The notes below the pieces were generated by a model. The model was given only the letters and a program-made list of their open reading frames with translations. It did no database searches and was not told where the DNA came from. A DNA stretch of 64,000 bases, from positions 77,949-141,948 of the forward strand of contig NW_005199901.1 of assembly GCF_000372725.1 (NCBI RefSeq). Reading direction: 5' to 3'. Both the position numbers and the translations under genes were made by a program. This document shows positions 1 to 10,690 of the stretch, one piece after another; positions within the stretch are counted from its first letter, which is position 1; each line of letters starts with the position of its first letter. The stretch comes from Emiliania huxleyi CCMP1516. Its lineage: Eukaryota > Haptophyta > Isochrysidales > Noelaerhabdaceae.

Positions 1-354
1 CGCGCCGACCGCGCAGCGGCGGCAGACCACCCTCCGGTTCGAGGGGCGCCTGGGGCTGAGCGGGCTGCCTCCGCCAGAGTTTGGCTCGCCCACCGGCGGG
101 CTGTCACCCTGCCACGGGTCGCAAGCCCTCTGCCGGCCGGAGCGCAGGCTGCGCAGGCTTCCAGCATTTGGTCCCTTGGCAAGCGCGAATCGGTCCCCCT
201 GGCTCCAGGAACTGATCCGGCACTGCACCCGGATCTATTGCTGTTTACCTCGTCTTAAAATAAGTACCCGACGGTAGAGAGGTTGAGGTGCGAGCCGTCT
301 CTTTCGGGCTGGCGCGCTGGCTGGCGCGCTCACACCGAGCGTACGACAAGAGTC
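1..354. other. Left edge, no gene seen
   Basis: GC-rich sequence upstream of the ATP23-like gene. I see no supported coding exon here. An upstream in-frame ATG at 283 exists, but the family match gives no reason to prefer it over 355. The 5' UTR and promoter of the next gene should lie here, but no clear TATA element is visible. Confidence 0.4.
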
Positions 355-1464
355 ATGACGGCCGCTTCCTCCGCGGCGCCGAGAAGCGACAGCGGCGGCG
401 AAGAGCACGAACGCTGCATGGCGGCGGTCGAGAGTGCGCTCGAGTACTGCCCACGCGTGGCCCAGCTCCGTCAGGCGCCTCGACCGCCGCTCCGCGTCGC
501 CCGCCCGCTGCCGCTGCTGCTGTGACTGCCCGTCTCCCTCTCTCCGCCCGCACCTCTCGCTCCAACCGTCTCTCGCTGGCGGCTGCAGGCGCTGCAGAAG
601 CTTGGGCGGGATGTGCCCGTCTCGTGCATGCGCTGCCCAGACCCGGAGGCGGGCAAGACGGCGGCCGCGGGCGGCTTCATGCCCGACACCGGCACCATCG
701 TCATGTGCCAGCAGTGGGCGGCGGAGCAGCCCGGGGAGGTGGCGTGGCACCGCCTAGAGACGCAGCGCTCTCTCCCGATGCCGGAGAGAGGAGAGCTTGC
801 GACTGTCGCCGCGCCCGCCGCCTCTCAGCCCGCCCGCCGCCTCTCTGCCCGTGTGAGACGCCGTCCACTGGGCGGCCAGGTGCCAAACACGGTGGCGCAC
901 GAGATGATCCACGCGTACGACGACGCGCGCGCGCGCCTCGACTGGACCAACCTCGTCCACCATGCCTGCACCGAGATCCGCGCCGCCAACCTCTCGGGCG
1001 ACTGCTCCTTTTGGCGCGAGGTGAACCGCGCAAACGTCTCGCCGCTGCGCGTCGCAAAGGCGAGAGGGCGGCCACGTCTCGGGCAAAGCTCGGCTAATCT
1101 CGTCCGAATCTCGTCTTCTGAATACACCTCGGCCCACCCCCGGCTGACTCTCGGCTAACACGCCGCTGCGCATCACCAAGGCGGGCGAGCGGTGCGTGCG
1201 ACGGCGCGCGCACCAGCTGCGCCGCCGGCAACACCGCGCGACGCCGCTCACCTTGCAGCGGGTGAGTAGGCGCGCGCAGATCTCGGTCGCCATGAACCCG
1301 GCGTGCACGTCGGAGCGTGCAGCGGAGGCGGCGGTGGATCAGGCGACCACACACCACCACCGAGACACTCTCCCGAGACGCCTCCGCCTACAGACTTCCT
1401 CGTGGCGGAGCAGGCGATGAGGCACTGCTTCGCCGACACGGCGCCCTTTGAGCGCGTGCCGTGA
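355..1464 (+). CDS. ATP23: Mitochondrial inner-membrane metalloprotease ATP23 (peptidase M76), six exons
   Basis: ATP23 is a zinc protease of the mitochondrial intermembrane space that matures ATP synthase subunit 6 and helps assemble the enzyme in yeast. Exons read by eye: 355-474, 589-738, 880-1059, 1181-1207, 1280-1342, 1414-1464; all junctions keep frame and give about 196 residues (yeast and human proteins are 227-246). Seen directly: the zinc-binding motif HEMIHAYD in exon 3, followed by the family block around [15 protein letters not shown] and NLSGDC, then CVRRR, ISVAMNP and a C-terminal [13 protein letters not shown] that aligns with the usual end of the family. Introns 1, 3, 4 and 5 use GC donors. 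Intron 3 ends with a near copy of the upstream exon end, and introns 3 and 5 look like products of tandem duplication. The 27-nt exon 4 is the least certain piece: its donor leaves RRR where the family has RRRA. Confidence 0.9.
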
Positions 1465-1787
1465 GCGTGGCGCCCTGGACACTTGCGATGATGCGCCCAT
1501 GCCTCACGGCACCGCGGCACACGCCACAGGTTCGTGGTAAATAAATAAGCCTCCTTGTGACTATTTGTTATTGAGAAGTACCCGGCTCTAGATGAAACCT
1601 CGCCAACATGGCGCGCTGTCTTTGAAAGCATGAAAAGAAGTAAAACGACTTCCACAAACATCACTCACCTCACGGTCCGACCTCTCTCGGTTCTCTTCTA
1701 CGGTGTACCTGTGTTAGTGCCAGTGCGCGCCAGTCCCGTGCCCAGGTGTTGTGCGAGGGAGTTTTGTTGTAAAATTCTCTTCTACGA
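1465..1787. other. Intergenic with a dispersed 75-bp repeat
   Basis: Between ATP23 and the dioxygenase. The first part (about 1470-1700) shows no gene. The second part, 1711-1785, is a copy of a repeat that recurs at 4847-4965, 24940-25030 and 34350-34410 (core GCGCCAGTCC ... TTGTGCGAGGGAG ... AATTCT). It ends directly before the next ATG. Confidence 0.6.
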
Positions 1788-2945
1788 ATGCTGGGTTTAA
1801 CGGTCTCTCCAGACCCGGCGCACACGCGTTTCCTCATCCTGGCGCCGGCCTGCGCCGGCCTTCGCCTTCGAGCTCGCGGGGGGTCGTTTGAGTGTCATCC
1901 CCCATTCGCTCTTGTCGTTCAATCGGATAACAATCGTCGTTCGTTCTGCCTCTCCCCGCTTCGAGGCTCGAGCTTCGAGGCGTCTCTCCGCGCACGCGCC
2001 CTCCCTTTTCTTCTCCTCGGCCTCACGTTGTCGACGTCGCCTCCGTCGTCAGCACATGCTGTACCCTTTCTTCCGGCCCGCGTCATCTTCGATGGGGCCC
2101 TGCGTCATCTCTGCTGGGGCCGAGCGGGCATGGCGGCCCTGCGTGCTCGTGAGGGGCCCAGCGTCATCTTCGATGGGGGCATCCGTGTGCCCTCGTACGT
2201 CGCCTCCATTCCGCGCAGCAACACCACGCCCGCGTTTGTGGTGCCCGACTTCTTCAACGCCTTTGTGCTGCCGGACTTCTTTGGCACCCAAGGCAGGGCG
2301 GTACGTGCACTGCACCAGGCCGAGCTCGAGCGTGCTCGTTTCGAAAGCCGTCGAACACCCGGCCGAGTATTCGTTCGCAATTGCTCCGAGCTGCTGGCGC
2401 CGGAGCTACCCAGAGCGGTCCGCAGCATTTGGCAGACGCCCTTGGTTCTGGAGGCGCTCCGCGCCCGCACGAACACGTCGCTGCGGCTCTTCCCGCCGAC
2501 GGACGAGAAGTCGGTGCACGCTCTGCGATATTCCGAGCCGGGCGATGGCATCAGCCCGCATTTCGACGGCAACCCGTTCCAAGGGAGGCGGCTGGCTGTG
2601 ATCTATGTGGTGCGTGACGACGCCGAGAGCCTCCTGCACTTTGAGGGCGAGCCTGTGCAGGCGCCTGAGGGAAGTGTGGTGGTCTTCGAGGGCGATCGGT
2701 TGCGGCACTCCGTCCCCCCGCGACAATCGCAAGGCGTTCGACTGGTCGTGAATGCTCTGTTCTGCGAGCCACCTTGTGAGCATTGCTCCTGCCAGCACCG
2801 CGAGCGAGGACTGCGCCACCACAGCTCTTCCACAGCTCGGTCCGGAAGGGCCGTACACGCACGGCTGCAACACGTAAGCCGCTCTTCGGCGATCGGCGGC
2901 GCGGCTGCAGTCAGCTGGCCTGCCACGAGGCGCGAACGCGACTGA
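1788..2945 (+). CDS. 2-oxoglutarate/Fe(II)-dependent dioxygenase (prolyl-4-hydroxylase-like fold)
   Basis: Single open frame of 385 codons. The C-terminal half carries the double-stranded beta-helix signature: RYSEPGDGISPHFD (iron ligands His258 and Asp260), a second-shell stretch AVIYVV, then RHSVPP (distal iron ligand His307) and GVRLVVNALF, in which Arg318 fits the 2-oxoglutarate carboxylate ligand. This is the HxD...H...R pattern of the 2OG-Fe(II) oxygenase superfamily; the substrate cannot be told. A Cys/His-rich tail (CEPPCEHCSC) follows the domain. The first 140 residues are low in recognisable structure, and DNA around 2087-2180 contains short direct repeats (CGTCATCTTCGATGGGG-like units), so the true start may be a later ATG, such as the one at about 2130. 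Annotation as a hydroxylase is secure at superfamily level only. Confidence 0.75.
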   Translation: MLGLTVSPDPAHTRFLILAPACAGLRLRARGGSFECHPPFALVVQSDNNRRSFCLSPLRGSSFEASLRARALPFLLLGLTLSTSPPSSAHAVPFLPARVIFDGALRHLCWGRAGMAALRAREGPSVIFDGGIRVPSYVASIPRSNTTPAFVVPDFFNAFVLPDFFGTQGRAVRALHQAELERARFESRRTPGRVFVRNCSELLAPELPRAVRSIWQTPLVLEALRARTNTSLRLFPPTDEKSVHALRYSEPGDGISPHFDGNPFQGRRLAVIYVVRDDAESLLHFEGEPVQAPEGSVVVFEGDRLRHSVPPRQSQGVRLVVNALFCEPPCEHCSCQHRERGLRHHSSSTARSGRAVHARLQHVSRSSAIGGAAAVSWPATRRERD

Positions 2946-3748
2946 CTAACACGGGTCACGGCTTTGGGGACCGCGGTAGTACCGTAGCGACGCTAGCGTG
3001 TGCCCCAGCCCAGTGCCCCAGGCGTCGCCCGCGTACGCTGAACGCGTCCCGTCGGAGTAATAAGGCGAGAGGGCACCTCTAGGGCACGTCCTGGTGATAT
3101 ATGTGCTATACATGTCATCGCGTCCGGATGGAGGGCCACCGGTGTCGTTCGACGTCCTGTCGACAGCGTGCCGACAGCGCGACACAGACCATGTGGGACG
3201 CGTCGAGTACCGACCTCTACTGCTTACCCAGCCTTCGAGTGTATCCTGGCTGTGGTCCCACACCCACTGGTGTCCATCTCAGAGACCGCAGGAGGTCATG
3301 AGGGTCGATGGGAGTGCCAACCCCACAATGCCTAAAAACCCAGCCCAGTACGGCTTTGATGTGTATCTCAACAAACGTCTGGCTCGGCGGAGCGTCTCAG
3401 GCAAGAGGGCCGCACAAGCCGCACGTACCGCCAGCTGTGAAGCGGAGAGGTAGCCACGTACTAATCTACACCACGGAACGCCTTCTCTCTCGCCAGACTC
3501 TCTCGCCGTCGGTTGGGCCCTCCCGCCGGGCCTGGCCCCGCGACGCTAGAGCGGGCACGCGCAGAGGGCACCGTCTGGCGGACGGAGGGTCAAGTTGCCG
3601 TACGGGGCGCCTTGGAGGGCGGCGACGCCTGCACAGGGGGGGGGGAGGAACCGCGTCGTTAGAGAGGGCGGCGGGTGCAAACGCTGTGTGTGCGGAGGTG
3701 GGAGGCGTGGCGCACCGCTTGAAGCCTGAGATTGCGCCCTTCGTGGCA
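2946..3748. other. Intergenic, no supported gene
   Basis: About 800 bp without a recognisable gene. An open frame on the plus strand at 3094-3453 (119 codons) has no motif I recognise and composition typical of chance frames in GC-rich DNA, so it is not called. Confidence 0.4.
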
Positions 3749-4192
3749 TCATGCTGTGGAGCTGGAAGCACCGGCGGCACGCCAAAACGGCTGTCGTGTG
3801 GCGTCTTGGTAGCAGCAGATCTTCGCACCTTCGCCTTCGGCCTCGAACTCCTCGAGCGCCATGCACTTCTTGAAGTAAGCTGCCCAGAAGCCTCGGAGCT
3901 CCTCATCGTCGCCGACAAAGTCCTCAGTTGTGATCATCACGTTGTACGCGTTCTGCCAGCCATAGCGTGGGTGCTGCACGTCCCATTCGCTCGATACGAG
4001 ACACAGGTCGTTTGCGTTACCCCACCTCCAGACCCACTCAACCACAGCCTCGGCGGAATCATGCAACGAGCACTCTTCCGTCCCGTCCTCAATCTGCACA
4101 TACAGGGAGTAAGCACCCTCGTCCTTGCCGACGTTCTGTTTGCCTTTGGTTGGATTTCTCCTGCTTTTGCCGATGGGTGTCTTCGGCGCCAT
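3749..4192 (-). CDS. Small unknown protein, 147 residues
   Basis: An intact minus-strand frame with balanced, non-repetitive composition, unlike the Arg/Ala-rich shadow frames around it, which supports real coding. It has a basic N-terminus (MAPKTPIGKSRRNPTKGKQ), then an acidic, aromatic-rich body with several Trp residues (VVEWVWRWGNAND, SEWDVQHPRYGWQNAYNV, LRGFWAAYFKKC) and an acidic EEFEAEGEG stretch. There is no signal peptide or membrane span. A TATA-like stretch lies about 120 bp upstream on the same strand. I do not recognise the family and assign no function. Confidence 0.5.
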   Translation of the reverse strand: MAPKTPIGKSRRNPTKGKQNVGKDEGAYSLYVQIEDGTEECSLHDSAEAVVEWVWRWGNANDLCLVSSEWDVQHPRYGWQNAYNVMITTEDFVGDDEELRGFWAAYFKKCMALEEFEAEGEGAKICCYQDATRQPFWRAAGASSSTA

Positions 4193-4310
4193 GCGCGGTC
4201 AGGTTGCAAGAGCGCCGAGTCTGCCGTCAGTCACTCGGGTCACTCGCGCGTACTTTTTCTGTGTTTAGTGTTCGCCGGCATAACGAGGCATAACGCCCGT
4301 GCCCCCGAGT

Positions 4311-4325
4311 TCATTTTATATAAGT
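4311..4325 (-). promoter_or_regulatory. TATA-like box upstream of the small unknown gene
   Basis: On the minus strand the sequence reads TTACTTATATAAAATG, an A/T island in GC-rich DNA 120 bp before the ATG at 4192. Similar isolated TATA-like stretches are rare in this window. Assignment is by position only. Confidence 0.3.
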
Positions 4326-4404
4326 AACGCAGGTTTGTGTACTTCTTGCTTGGGCGGCACTCATGATGAAATTCTGCAAAAACCTGGCCGGCCCCTGCCC
4401 TGCC

Positions 4405-4444
4405 CCTACCTACCTACCTACCTACCTACCTACCTACCTACCTT
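4405..4444. repeat. (CCTA)n microsatellite
   Basis: About ten tandem CCTA units in the gap between the small minus-strand gene and the GCP-like gene. The rest of 4193-4846 shows no gene. Confidence 0.9.
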
Positions 4445-4846
4445 ACTTATAAACTAAAAAAGAAATCACTACGGGTGAAGGTGGGGTACTATACCAACTA
4501 GAGTGATGGTTGGTGGTACTCTCCTGCAACCACAGTCCTTTCTTGTGACATGGCAGGCCACTCTCAAGGCCATACAAGCATCAATCAGATCACCCACTTG
4601 GGGAGGGTTGACATCGTGATTTCGGCGGAAATTTTCTTTTTTTGCTCCGAAAATTCCAGCTTGAAGAGAGGGAAAACCCCGACTGGAGGGCCCAGGCCTA
4701 CCCTACCTACCCCGTCGTGAGTGTACCACACCTGCATACGACGGTGATGCCGCCGTCCTATTCCCACTTGCGGGGCCATTCTTCTTTAGTGCATTGCTGT
4801 TCTTAACGGAGTCGCTTAGGCGGCTCCGGTGGTGAGCCGGTGTGTG

Positions 4847-4965
4847 TGCCAGTCCGCGCCAGTCCGCGCCCTTGTCGTGCCAGTGTGCTGTGAGAGAGGC
4901 AGGGCAAGAATTCTTTTCGCCAGTGTGCTGTGAGACAGGCTTGTTGCTCAACAATTCTTTTCGTC
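4847..4965. repeat. Dispersed leader-like repeat, tandem copy, just upstream of the GCP-like gene
   Basis: Two partial units: GCCAGTCCGCGCCAGTCC, then GTGCCAGTGTGCTGTGAG with AATTCTTTTCG, the second repeated about 40 bp later. It is related to 1711-1785 and 34350-34410 and ends 17 bp before the ATG at 4982. Confidence 0.55.
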
Positions 4966-4981
4966 AGGCATAACCGGGTGT

Positions 4982-7900
4982 ATGCCGCCGTCCTCCTCCC
5001 GCCTCTTTGCAAAGCTCGACGCGGCGCTCGGCGACGCGCTCGGGTGCGAGGTTCCGTCCGGTCGCTCGCTGGCGCTGCTTTTGCAGCATGGCACCGCAAA
5101 TTCACTTCCGCCAGGTGGCGCTGCGGCCAGTGTGGCGGCGCACAGCTACGCGCTCCGGCAGCGAGGCCTCGTCAGCGCAGCTGAGGCGCTCGAGCAGACC
5201 GCTGCCCCAGTGCTCTCCGACTCTTCCACACCGGCACCGGCGCCCGCCGCTTTGTCGGGCAGCCTGGCCGCGGAGCACGAGCGGTGCGAGCGGTGGGGTC
5301 TGTGCGAGCCCGCGCTGGCGCTGCGCCTGCTCCTCGCTCTCGCGCGGTCCGCGCACCCCGCGCCCGAGGCGGCGGGCGCCCGCTCCTCCCTCCACCGGCT
5401 CGGCGCGGCAGGCCTCTGGGTGCCCTCCGGCTCTGCAGCGGGCCGGCCCTTTGGCCTGCTCGCTGCGGAGCGCCTGGTCGTCCCGCCGAGCGGCGGCGTC
5501 TGTGTGCGCAGGCAGGGCGGAGGCAGCCCCAACCAGCAGCGCCGCAGCATCGCGGGCTGCGCGGGTGCGGTGAGCGCGTCCCCTCCGGACGCGAGCAGCT
5601 TCTTCCGTGTCCGACAGCACGCGAGGGAAGGAAGGCCCCCGTCTATGGCGCGGCGGCTTGGCGCCCGCCCTGCCTCGCAGCCCCGCACTCCGCGTGAGGC
5701 CATCGGCTCGCCCGCGCTGCCAGCGACGCCGCCGCCTCGCCGCCTCGCGCCTCCGCCTCTGCCGCCTCCGCCTCTGTCGGCGGCGCAGCGAGGCGCTGCC
5801 GGCGCGCCGCTCCTCACGCCGGCCACCGGCGTGCGGCGGCAGTGGCTTGCGCCGACAGACGGCGATGGCGCCGCCGCGGCGGTGCAGCTGCTGCTCGCCC
5901 TGCAAGGGGCGGGAGAGTGGCGGCTCGGCGTGTCCCCCGCACACGCGCCGAGTGGCTGCGCCGCCACGTGGCGCGAGGTGGCGGCGAGCCGCGGCCGTGC
6001 GCAGGCGCTGTGCGAGACGGCGACGGCGCTGGAGCGGGGCGGCTGGGGCGCCGTCGGCCGCGCGCTCGGCTGCGCCGTCCAAGCTGCCCTCCGCCGCTGC
6101 ACAAAGGCGTTGGCCGACGTCCCGCGGCTGGTGAGTCAGCTCGCGGCGGACGAGGCGGCGGCGGCGGTCGAGGGCGGCGGCGGCGGCGGTGCTGAGTCGT
6201 GCCGGCTGACGGTGCTGGGCGCGGCGATGCACGCGCGAGGGGCCGCCGCAGAGCACGCACGGCTCGCAGCCTCCCTCCTCGCCGCGTTCGCCTCGGGACA
6301 CCCCAGCAGTGATCGGAAAGCGGGCGCGCCTCCCGCGGCGGCGGCCGCCGCCGCCCTGCGCGCTCTGCCGTCGGCTGGCGACGGCGTCGTCCTCTTGCGC
6401 GGCCTGGAGGCGCACGCCGCCTCCTCCTCCCTCGGGGCGGCGCCACGGCAGGCCGCGCTCGCGGCGGCACTCTTTCGCGAGGCGGCGCTGCCGTGGCTGC
6501 GGGAGCTCGGAGAGGTCGCCTTCGGCGAGCACGCCGCAGGCGCGACTCTGCGCTTTGAGCCGGACCTCTCCGCCGCGGCCGAGGAGTGCGGCGCGTGCGT
6601 CGCCATGCTCCGCTCCTCGGCGGTTGCCGACCGCTACGCCAGCCTTGCGCTCGCACTCGCGTCGGGCGCCGTCCCCCCGGCGTCGCCGAGGGACGCGTCG
6701 GGCCGGAGCGGCAGGCTCGCCATTGCGGCGGGGGCCGCGTTCGCCTGGCTGCCCGCTGGAAGCCGCTCTCTCGCCTCTGCGCGCGAGGCGTGGGCCGGCC
6801 GTTTCTCGCGCGGCGAGGTGGGGCCGCCCTCACCTCCCGCGCACCCACCATGCCCGCTGCCCAATCCCGCCGCCCCGGCTTTGCGCGGCCCCGGCGCTCG
6901 CGCTGCCCCGGCTACCCTCTCCTGGCTCGAGGAGCGCCGTCGTATGCCCTCGCAGGCCATCCTCGCGTCCATCGAGCGCGCGTACGAAGAACGCGACGCG
7001 GCGGCCGCCGCCCGCCGCCGCGCGGAGTCGAATGCCGCTCGATCCGCGGCTGAGCTCTCGCGGGCGCGGGCGGCGGAATGGGAGGAGGAGCTGGGCCGAC
7101 GCCGCCATCAGGCTGCTCGTGCGCGGCGCGAGGAGCTCGAGGCGCAGCTGTCTGAGCAGGCGGCGGCGGCGGCGGCGGAGGCGGAGGCAGCGGAGGCGGA
7201 GGCGGCGGCGGCGCGGCAAGCGGCGGCAGAGGCGGCGGCAGAGCTCGAGCGCGCACGAGCAGCACTCGAGGCGCGTTATGCTGAGGCTGCTGCGGGCGCT
7301 GACCGCCGGCTGCGGATGGCCCGCATGCGTGCATCGCGTGCGAGATCAGATGCCTCCTCGCGGTCGCCCGCTCTGGCCGACGAGCAAGCAGAGCCGGCAG
7401 AGGGGCGAGGGATTGAGGCGGCAGAGGCGGGAGAGGCAGCGGCAGAGACAGAGGCGGAGGCGGTAGCAGAGGAGGCGGCGGTTTCAGAAGAGGCAGCAGA
7501 GGAGGCGGCAGTGAGCGGAGCGACGGATATGACTGCTGAGGTGGTGGCTGAGGCAGCTACAGAGGAGGCGGCGGGGGCGGAGGTTGAGACCGGCGAGACG
7601 GCATGGGAGGCGGCGGTGGAGGCGTCCACAGAGGAGGGGATAGCGGATGCTGCGGAGGGCGAAGAAGCGGAGGCCATCCGAGAGGCGAAGCTGAGGGCGG
7701 TGGCGGCAGAGGCGGCCGTGGATGCCACGAGCAGCGACCACAGCGCTGCCCTGGTCGCTGCGGCGTCTGCGGCCGCTCGCAGGGAGAGGGCGGCGGCGGT
7801 GCTGAGTGACGCGCTGGGAGAGACGCCCGCTACCCGAGGAGAGGCGTCGGCGCTCGCAGAGCAGACCTCGTCCCGAGGGGACGCCGGCGGGTGGCTCCGC

Positions 7901-9123
7901 GACGCGGGTCTGCCTGAGTGCAGCGAGGGCGGGACAGTCGAGCCGCCGCTGAGCACCGTGCTGGAGGCGGCTGCCTCCCTCGCGCAGAGTCTGGTGAGCT
8001 CAAGCTCGAGGATCACCCTGTGCCTTGCACCTTGCTACAGGCGTGCGTCCGCCGCCCGCTGATCGCCTGCTCGTCGCTCCTCGGCCGCGCCGCAGTTCTG
8101 TACTTGCAGCGCGAGTGCGCGCTCTCCGCTTGGCTCGCTTCGCTCCAGCGGTTCTTGCTCGGTTCGCGCACACGCATCCCAGACCCCTCCCACCATGAGA
8201 TGGAGGCTTGCGGGTGCGCCGCGGCATGAGCCCCCCCCGTCCTTCCTGCCCGCTCAGGGGGTGATGCGGACTTTCTCGACGCCCTCTGCGCCGAGCTGCA
8301 CGCAGCAGTCTCGTCCGGCAGCTTCGGAGATGGGGCCAGCCCGCCGCCCACCACGCTCCAGCGGGCGTTGGATCTCGCAATCACGCGCGCCGACAGGGCG
8401 GCGGAGGGTGAGGAGGCGGAGTGTGCCGCCGATTTGCAGCTCGTGTGGGTTTCGCCGAGCGGCAGCGGGTGGAGAACCGCTGACGCGCTTCACCGAGTGG
8501 ATGCGTTCGATGGGCTTTCACTCGCGCTTCCTCTTCCACGGGCGCTGCATGGCGTGCTCGACGTTGCCGCCTATCGCGCCGTCTTCCTCTTCTCGTTGCG
8601 TCTCAAGCGTGCGTCGCTTGCAGTCCGCTCTCTGTGGAGCGTGTTGCGGCCCGCTTCGGCCGCGCCGGTCCCGCCTGGCGCTCTTCGCAGGCTGAACGTG
8701 CACCTCCACCTCCTCGGCCAGTTGCTTCGCGGCATCGAGGGCCACACCCTCCGCGCCGATGCCACGTGGGTCGAGCTGCGCTCCGCCGCATCGGACGTCG
8801 CTGCGTCGCCGACGCAGCTGCGCGACGTGCACGATTCGTGCTTGCGTGAGGTGTCACGCCGCTGCGGCATCGACGATCTGGGCGTCCGCGCCATCGTTGA
8901 CGCCATCTTGGGCCTTGCGCTCACACTTGAGCGGGACGTCCATATCAAACTAGCCGAGGCCCCCCATCCCGCCGAGCGCTGCACTCAGGAGGCGGGGTGG
9001 CGGGCCATCGTGGACTCGCAGCAGGTGCAGCTCGCCCGATTATGCGAGGCTCTTGGCCGCTCTACAGCTAGCCTTGCAGCGATTGCGTCTGCTACAGGCG
9101 CAGCCTTGGGTGCAATTGCGTGA
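4982..9123 (+). CDS. Gamma-tubulin complex component, GCP5/GCP6-like (Spc97/Spc98 family), three exons
   Basis: A structural subunit of the gamma-tubulin ring complex that nucleates microtubules. Exons 4982-7993, 8041-8161 and 8258-9123 join in frame (GT-AG introns of 47 and 96 nt) to about 1,332 residues. Across the last junctions the family block reads RRPLIACSSLLGRA ... LQRFLLG | GDADFLDALCAEL, followed by the C-terminal GRIP2 signature LSLALPLP ... YRAVFLFSLRLKRASLAVRSLW, RRLNVHLHLLGQLLRGIEGH, and LRDVHDSCLREVSRRC. The N-terminal half has a GRIP1-like stretch (VVLLRGLEAH ... EAALPWLRELGEVAFGEH). A long insert between the two halves begins with a charged coiled coil (MPSQAILASIERAYEERD onward, about residues 650-790) and an Ala/Glu repeat region. 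A large insert between GRIP1 and GRIP2 is a GCP6 hallmark, so GCP6 is favoured over GCP5. Two in-frame introns inside exon 1 (near 5570 and 6815) cannot be excluded. Confidence 0.88.
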
Positions 9124-9589
9124 TTTTTTTACCGCCCAAAGTGCCCCCAAATATTGGGGCCGGTTGCACATCGTCGCATCGAGTTTACCAACCACCAGCC
9201 CCCTCGACGCGCACTACAGTTACACACGGCTCTAGCATCTACGATCTGATGCTCGGCTTTCCACACACATGGACATGCCCCGACCGGTGCACATCTTCAT
9301 CGCAGGGGGCGTAGAGCTCTACGCAGAGACCAGCGAGAGAAAGAGGGCGAGGGCCCGACCTACTCGCGCTCTCGAAAAGCGTAGAAGCAGACGGGGCCAC
9401 CATGGTGTCGCGCTCCACCTACGAATTGTCCTCTTTTGCGTGCCACTGATATGTGGATCGAGCGATGCCGCCGGATGCAGTCGTGGAGGCTGTCATGCGC
9501 AGATAAGAGGTTGGGACGCTCATTGCTCTTTGCGCACCTTGAAGGTCGTCCGCCTCCTTCTCCGCCACAAGGCATCGAGCCTGATGCGG
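9124..9589. other. Intergenic, no gene seen
   Basis: Sequence after the GCP-like stop, including slightly more A/T-rich DNA to about 9300, which should hold its 3' UTR. No supported coding or RNA feature. Confidence 0.4.
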
Positions 9590-10690
9590 TGACTCGGACG
9601 GCATTCCAGATGTTGAGGAGAGCAAAGGCGACACGGACTTTGACGGCAGCCCTGACTACCTTGATCCTATCTCCGACGGCGATGGCATCCCCGACGCAGT
9701 GGAGGGCAGCGGGGATGCAGACGGGGATCCTGGGTAGTCGACGGGCCCCCGGGGGCGACGGGGGTGCTCTCCGGCCGCGGCGGCCGAAAACGGGGGTCGG
9801 TATTACGGTGTATTAATGAAGTGATGCACTTGATGCAAGGGTGCCATTGTGCTCTACTACAAAAGTTGTGTAAGATGCCCAAGTCTCAGACCCTGAATCC
9901 TTAGCGGAGCTGAGTTCTGACGGTGTGAACACGAGCAACCGGAGTGACGACCGGGACCGGGCCGCACGCCGGGAGTGCCCCGACTAGCAGTGACGGGCGC
10001 GGACGAGCGAATGAGAGGTCGCTATCTGTGGGAGATGTGTTATTAGAGACTAGGACTGCCTATCTCTCACTAAAAGGAACCTCTCATCCGCTCGTCCGCA
10101 CCCGTCACCGCTCACGGAGTGCTCCGCGTGCCGCACCGGCCGCCGCCGGCCGCCGGCCGCTCACGGTAACGGAACAGTGTTACTACTCCGCAACGTTGAG
10201 CTGGATCATACTGAATAGTGCTCCTGAAAGCCCTCTCTGGGCTCTGCCACACACAGTAGCAGCTCACGACTAGCAGCTGGTGTGGCTGTATTTGTAGCCA
10301 TTTTTAGGCTTCAACTGGTCCCAACATAGTAGCAACACCTCATGAAAATCAGTCAAAAAAGCCCCAAAATAAAATCGGCGCCTGCGGCGGGCCTCCTGGG
10401 GCTGCGCCCCAGACCCCCTTGACTGTGGGGACCCCCCCCAAGAGCACCCCCGTCGCCCCCGGGGGCCCGTCGACTACCCAGGACGGGGATGGAGTGCCAG
10501 ACAACCTAGACCCCGACTCGGACGGCGATGGGATTGCCGATGCTGAAGAGAGCACAGGTGAACTCAGACAGTGACGGCATTCCAGACTACCTCGAGGACA
10601 ACATCAAACGATCAGAGAGACGCGGGCAGTGATGGCCTACCCGACGCCGAGGACCCCGATGCTGACCCCGGGCACGACTAGATTCTTCCT
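9590..10690 (+). pseudogene. Broken thrombospondin type-3-like calcium-repeat array, interrupted by a transposon
   Basis: The reading frame from about 9590 encodes Asp-rich repeats ([18 protein letters not shown]) up to 9728, then a DNA element (9729-10482) enters the codons. Removing the element and one target-site copy restores the repeat frame ([18 protein letters not shown]). Downstream the array is further damaged: a one-base shift near 10560 (ACAGGTGAACTC versus ACAGGCGACTC in the intact copy at about 11085) and a stop before 10690. The segment resembles the intact array at 10691-11407 and is probably an older duplicate of it. The repeats match the DxDxDGxxD calcium-binding pattern of TSP3 repeats. 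Confidence 0.65.
9729..10482. mobile_element. Non-autonomous DNA transposon with perfect 42-bp terminal inverted repeats
   Basis: The ends 9729-9770 and 10441-10482 are perfect reverse complements over 42 bp (outer end CCTGGGTAGTCGACGGGC). They are flanked by an 8-bp direct repeat ACGGGGAT (9721-9728 and 10483-10490; 9 bp, GACGGGGAT, if one terminal base is counted differently). It sits inside a coding repeat whose frame is restored by precise excision. There is no transposase frame. Inside is a second, imperfect inverted repeat of about 56 bp arms (roughly 9960-10020 against 10078-10137) and a segment ending in ATCGGCGCCTGCGGCGGG that recurs at about 42310 in another element. An 8-bp duplication suggests hAT, 9 bp suggests Mutator-like; the class is unresolved. 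Confidence 0.85.

Noticed and set aside
3308..4327. 339-codon plus-strand frame
   Set aside because: It overlaps the protein-like minus-strand gene at 3749-4192 on the opposite strand, and its composition is that of a shadow frame.
4404..4981. CRISPR-like or phage features in repeat-rich gaps
   Set aside because: The repeats are simple or dispersed eukaryotic repeats; no regularly spaced repeat-spacer structure is present anywhere in the window.
5102..6532. Long minus-strand frames (up to 476 codons) opposite the GCP-like gene
   Set aside because: Arg/Ala-rich mirror of GC-rich coding DNA; the plus strand carries the conserved family blocks.
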